A DNA stretch of 64,000 nt from JAGWBJ01 sp964291465 (GTDB taxonomy: Bacteria > Chloroflexota > Dehalococcoidia > Lucifugimonadales > JAGWBF01), in assembly GCA_964291465.2 (NCBI GenBank), contig OZ219928.1, positions 372,001 through 436,000 on the forward strand, read 5' to 3'. Positions 59,000-64,000 of the stretch are shown in pieces. The notes under the pieces are model-generated. The model did no database searches. It saw only the letters and a program-made list of their open reading frames with translations, and was not told the origin of the DNA. The position numbers and the translations under genes are program-made. Numbering within the stretch: the stretch's first letter is position 1; each line of letters starts with the position of its first letter.

Positions 59000-64000
<5,001 letters not shown>

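Overview
The window is a GC-rich chromosomal segment with dense, mostly short-spaced genes and clear Shine-Dalgarno (SD) sequences. The gene set (luciferase-like flavin monooxygenase, PAC2 protein, AtuA-like/DUF4387 pair, acetamidase/formamidase, tandem isochorismatase-family hydrolases, many alpha/beta hydrolases, collagen-like/Cache lipoprotein, CARDB and cadherin-like secreted proteins) is typical of uncultivated Chloroflexota, most likely a Dehalococcoidia/SAR202-type lineage. This placement is inferred from gene content, not from a marker gene. No rRNA, tRNA or CRISPR array was found.

Positions 1-26,360 are ordinary chromosome rich in catabolic hydrolases and oxidoreductases: a GlcG/HbpS-like protein, polysaccharide deacetylase, PAC2 protein, flavin monooxygenase, a collagen-like lipoprotein with three Cache-like units, a Tat-exported molybdopterin oxidoreductase, a CPA2-type antiporter that appears to start at CTG, a Yip1-like membrane protein, a large secreted PPC-type protein, a divergently transcribed AtuA-like/DUF4387 operon, RidA plus nitroreductase, an asparaginase-like protein with an altered active-site residue, an M20 peptidase, a degenerate alpha/beta hydrolase, an acetamidase, a VapBC/Phd-type toxin-antitoxin pair, two isochorismatase-family paralogues and a frameshifted EamA-type transporter.

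Positions 26,700-33,050 hold a phospho-signalling island: a vWA protein, a PP2C phosphatase and a kinase (the TerY-P triad layout), two membrane proteins on the other strand, and a second kinase. The second kinase shares a 1,113-base near-identical block with the first but has a different membrane tail.

Positions 33,600-40,120 are a patchy accessory region, visibly AT-richer in its middle. It has a 5'-truncated DNA methyltransferase, a peptide deformylase lacking its metal-binding HExxH helix, an uncharacterised three-gene operon (37,280 to 35,269), a HEPN-type RNase, IS21 remnants, a long perfect palindrome and a Cas4/RecB-like nuclease with a likely Fe-S cluster. It looks like a decayed defence or mobile island.

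Positions 40,474-57,577 hold the most striking structure: nine tandem, translationally coupled genes for secreted modular proteins. They fall into two families (CARDB repeats or cadherin-like repeats) with different signal peptides, and all end in the same Ig-like module and the same C-terminal residues. The array is preceded by the tail of a tenth copy, contains a gene with a hybrid signal peptide, and is split by an insertion carrying a broken IS1595-type transposase, a methyltransferase-endonuclease fusion and several tiny genes. It ends with a Cache-domain lipoprotein related to the one at 3.4-4.9 kb. After 1.4 kb without a convincing gene, the window closes with a giant exonuclease-RecQ-UvrD fusion that runs off the right edge.
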